DNA of 5,076 nt from BPIH01 sp042408535. GTDB taxonomy: Bacteria; Chloroflexota; Limnocylindria; Limnocylindrales; CSP1-4. Position 1 is the stretch's first letter. Every line of letters begins with the position of its first letter. The stretch lies in contig JBHORA010000117.1 of the NCBI GenBank assembly GCA_042408535.1, forward strand, positions 1 to 5,076. The letters are read 5' to 3'. The position numbers were made by a program, and so were the translations under genes. The notes beneath the pieces were generated by a model. That model saw only the letters and a program-made list of their open reading frames with translations, did not search any database and was not told where the DNA came from. Positions 4,497 through 5,076 of the stretch are shown in pieces.

Positions 4497-5053
4497 CCAC
4501 GATCGAGCTCCTCCTCGACGCCGAGCGAGCCCTCACCGCCGGGCTCCTCGACCGGGCAGAGCGCACCTACCGGCAGGTACTCGCCACCGACCCACGGAAC
4601 GCCATCGCCATCGTCGGGCTGGCGCGGGTCGCCCTCGAGCGAGGTGACGAGGACGGAGCCCTCGTCCTGGCCCGAGAGGCGCTCGCCGTCGATCCGGAGA
4701 ACCCGGCAGCCCGGCGCCTTGTGCTTCGCCTCGAGGAGGTCCGGGCAGCTCGGGCGGTGCCGAAGGATGCGATCGAGGCCGGAGGGGACGTTCGTGGCGG
4801 GGCTGATGGTGCTCGAGGCGCGGCCGAAGCACCTCGAGGGGCGGCCGAAGCACCTCGAGGGGCGGCCGAAGCGGAAGGGGCGGCCGAAGCACCTCGAGGG
4901 GCGGCCGAAGCGGAAGGGGCGGCCGAGGCACCTCCAGGCGCGGCCGAAGCGCCAGGGGCGGCGGAGGCGCCATCGGCGGCCGAAGCGCCTCCCATACCGG
5001 CCCGCCCCCTCCCTCGTCGGCGCTGGCTCGACCGCCTCCTCCGTCGTCGCTGA
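4493..5053 (+). CDS. Small TPR protein with Ala/Glu/Pro repeat linker and basic C-terminal tail (186 aa)
   Basis: Residues 7-40 and 41-74 form two tetratricopeptide repeats. The first contains AERALTAGLLDRAERTYRQV and ends ATDP, and the second contains LARVALERGDEDGALVLARE and ends AVDP. Both show the small-residue, A/G and closing DP pattern of TPRs, which usually bind other proteins. Two repeats alone are short and may need a partner or self-association. From about 108 to 166 the protein is a low-complexity chain of nine GAAEAPR- or GAAEAEG-like units. The C terminus (PLPRRRWLDRLLRRR) is a strongly basic, amphipathic stretch that could contact membrane, nucleic acid or an acidic partner. 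There is no signal peptide or membrane segment. The GTG start overlaps the cca stop, so it is expected to be made together with the tRNA nucleotidyltransferase. Its function is unknown, and an adaptor role is only suggested by the TPRs. Confidence 0.85.
   Translation: MTTIELLLDAERALTAGLLDRAERTYRQVLATDPRNAIAIVGLARVALERGDEDGALVLAREALAVDPENPAARRLVLRLEEVRAARAVPKDAIEAGGDVRGGADGARGAAEAPRGAAEAPRGAAEAEGAAEAPRGAAEAEGAAEAPPGAAEAPGAAEAPSAAEAPPIPARPLPRRRWLDRLLRRR
4820..4993 (+). repeat. In-frame 21/18-bp tandem repeats in the TPR gene
   Basis: Nine units, each beginning with GCGGCCGA or a close variant, start at 4820, 4841, 4862, 4880, 4901, 4919, 4940, 4958 and 4976. Spacings are 21, 21, 18, 21, 18, 21, 18 and 18 bp. 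All are multiples of 3, encoding hepta- or hexapeptides (GAAEAPR, GAAEAE). The alternation of two unit lengths suggests expansion of a compound unit as well as single-unit slippage. Confidence 0.9.
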
Positions 5054-5076
5054 CGCCTCTGGCCGCCCCGGGCCGG
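5054..5076. other. Window end, no feature identified
   Basis: Only 23 bases follow the TPR stop. GGCCGCCCCGGGCC near the end has some self-complementarity and could be the start of a terminator hairpin, but the sequence stops before this can be judged. Confidence 0.3.

Overview
This is a very GC-rich window (by eye about 70% or more, with G or C at nearly every third codon position). It looks like bacterial chromosome. All genes supported here lie on the + strand. The composition, GTG starts, a probable leaderless promoter and the gene families would suit a Chloroflexota or Actinomycetota-like lineage. That is an inference from style, and no marker here fixes the taxon.

Region 1 (1-1607) is the end of a catabolic operon. 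It holds the C-terminal biotinyl domain of an acyl-CoA carboxylase alpha subunit (1-243), a small unrecognised protein (323-601), and a complete hydroxymethylglutaryl-CoA lyase (624-1607). A biotin-dependent carboxylase followed by HMG-CoA lyase is the usual order for the last steps of leucine breakdown (methylcrotonyl-CoA to acetoacetate plus acetyl-CoA). The carboxylase's substrate cannot be read from the fragment present.

Region 2 (1608-2253) is a gene-poor stretch of about 650 bases with two unrelated repeat systems. The first is a gap-free array of nine 22-bp units (1589-1786), whose first unit supplies the stop codon of the lyase gene. The second is a cluster of five copies of a 17-bp motif ending in the palindrome GCATGC, three on + and two on - (1841-2111). 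Every GCATGC in the window lies in this cluster. It is the least explained item here and the best candidate for something undescribed.

Region 3 (2254-5053) is a tight three-gene set: a small HNH-family protein (2254-2769), a CCA-adding tRNA nucleotidyltransferase with an HD domain (2736-4496), and a small TPR protein (4493-5053). The genes overlap by 34 and 4 bases, so they are probably co-transcribed and translationally coupled, from a likely leaderless promoter just upstream of the HNH gene. Both the nucleotidyltransferase and the TPR protein carry low-complexity segments encoded by in-frame tandem repeats (30/15 bp and 21/18 bp). With the 22-bp array, this makes three independent minisatellite-like arrays in 5 kb.

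No tRNA, rRNA, CRISPR, insertion sequence or convincing intrinsic terminator was seen.
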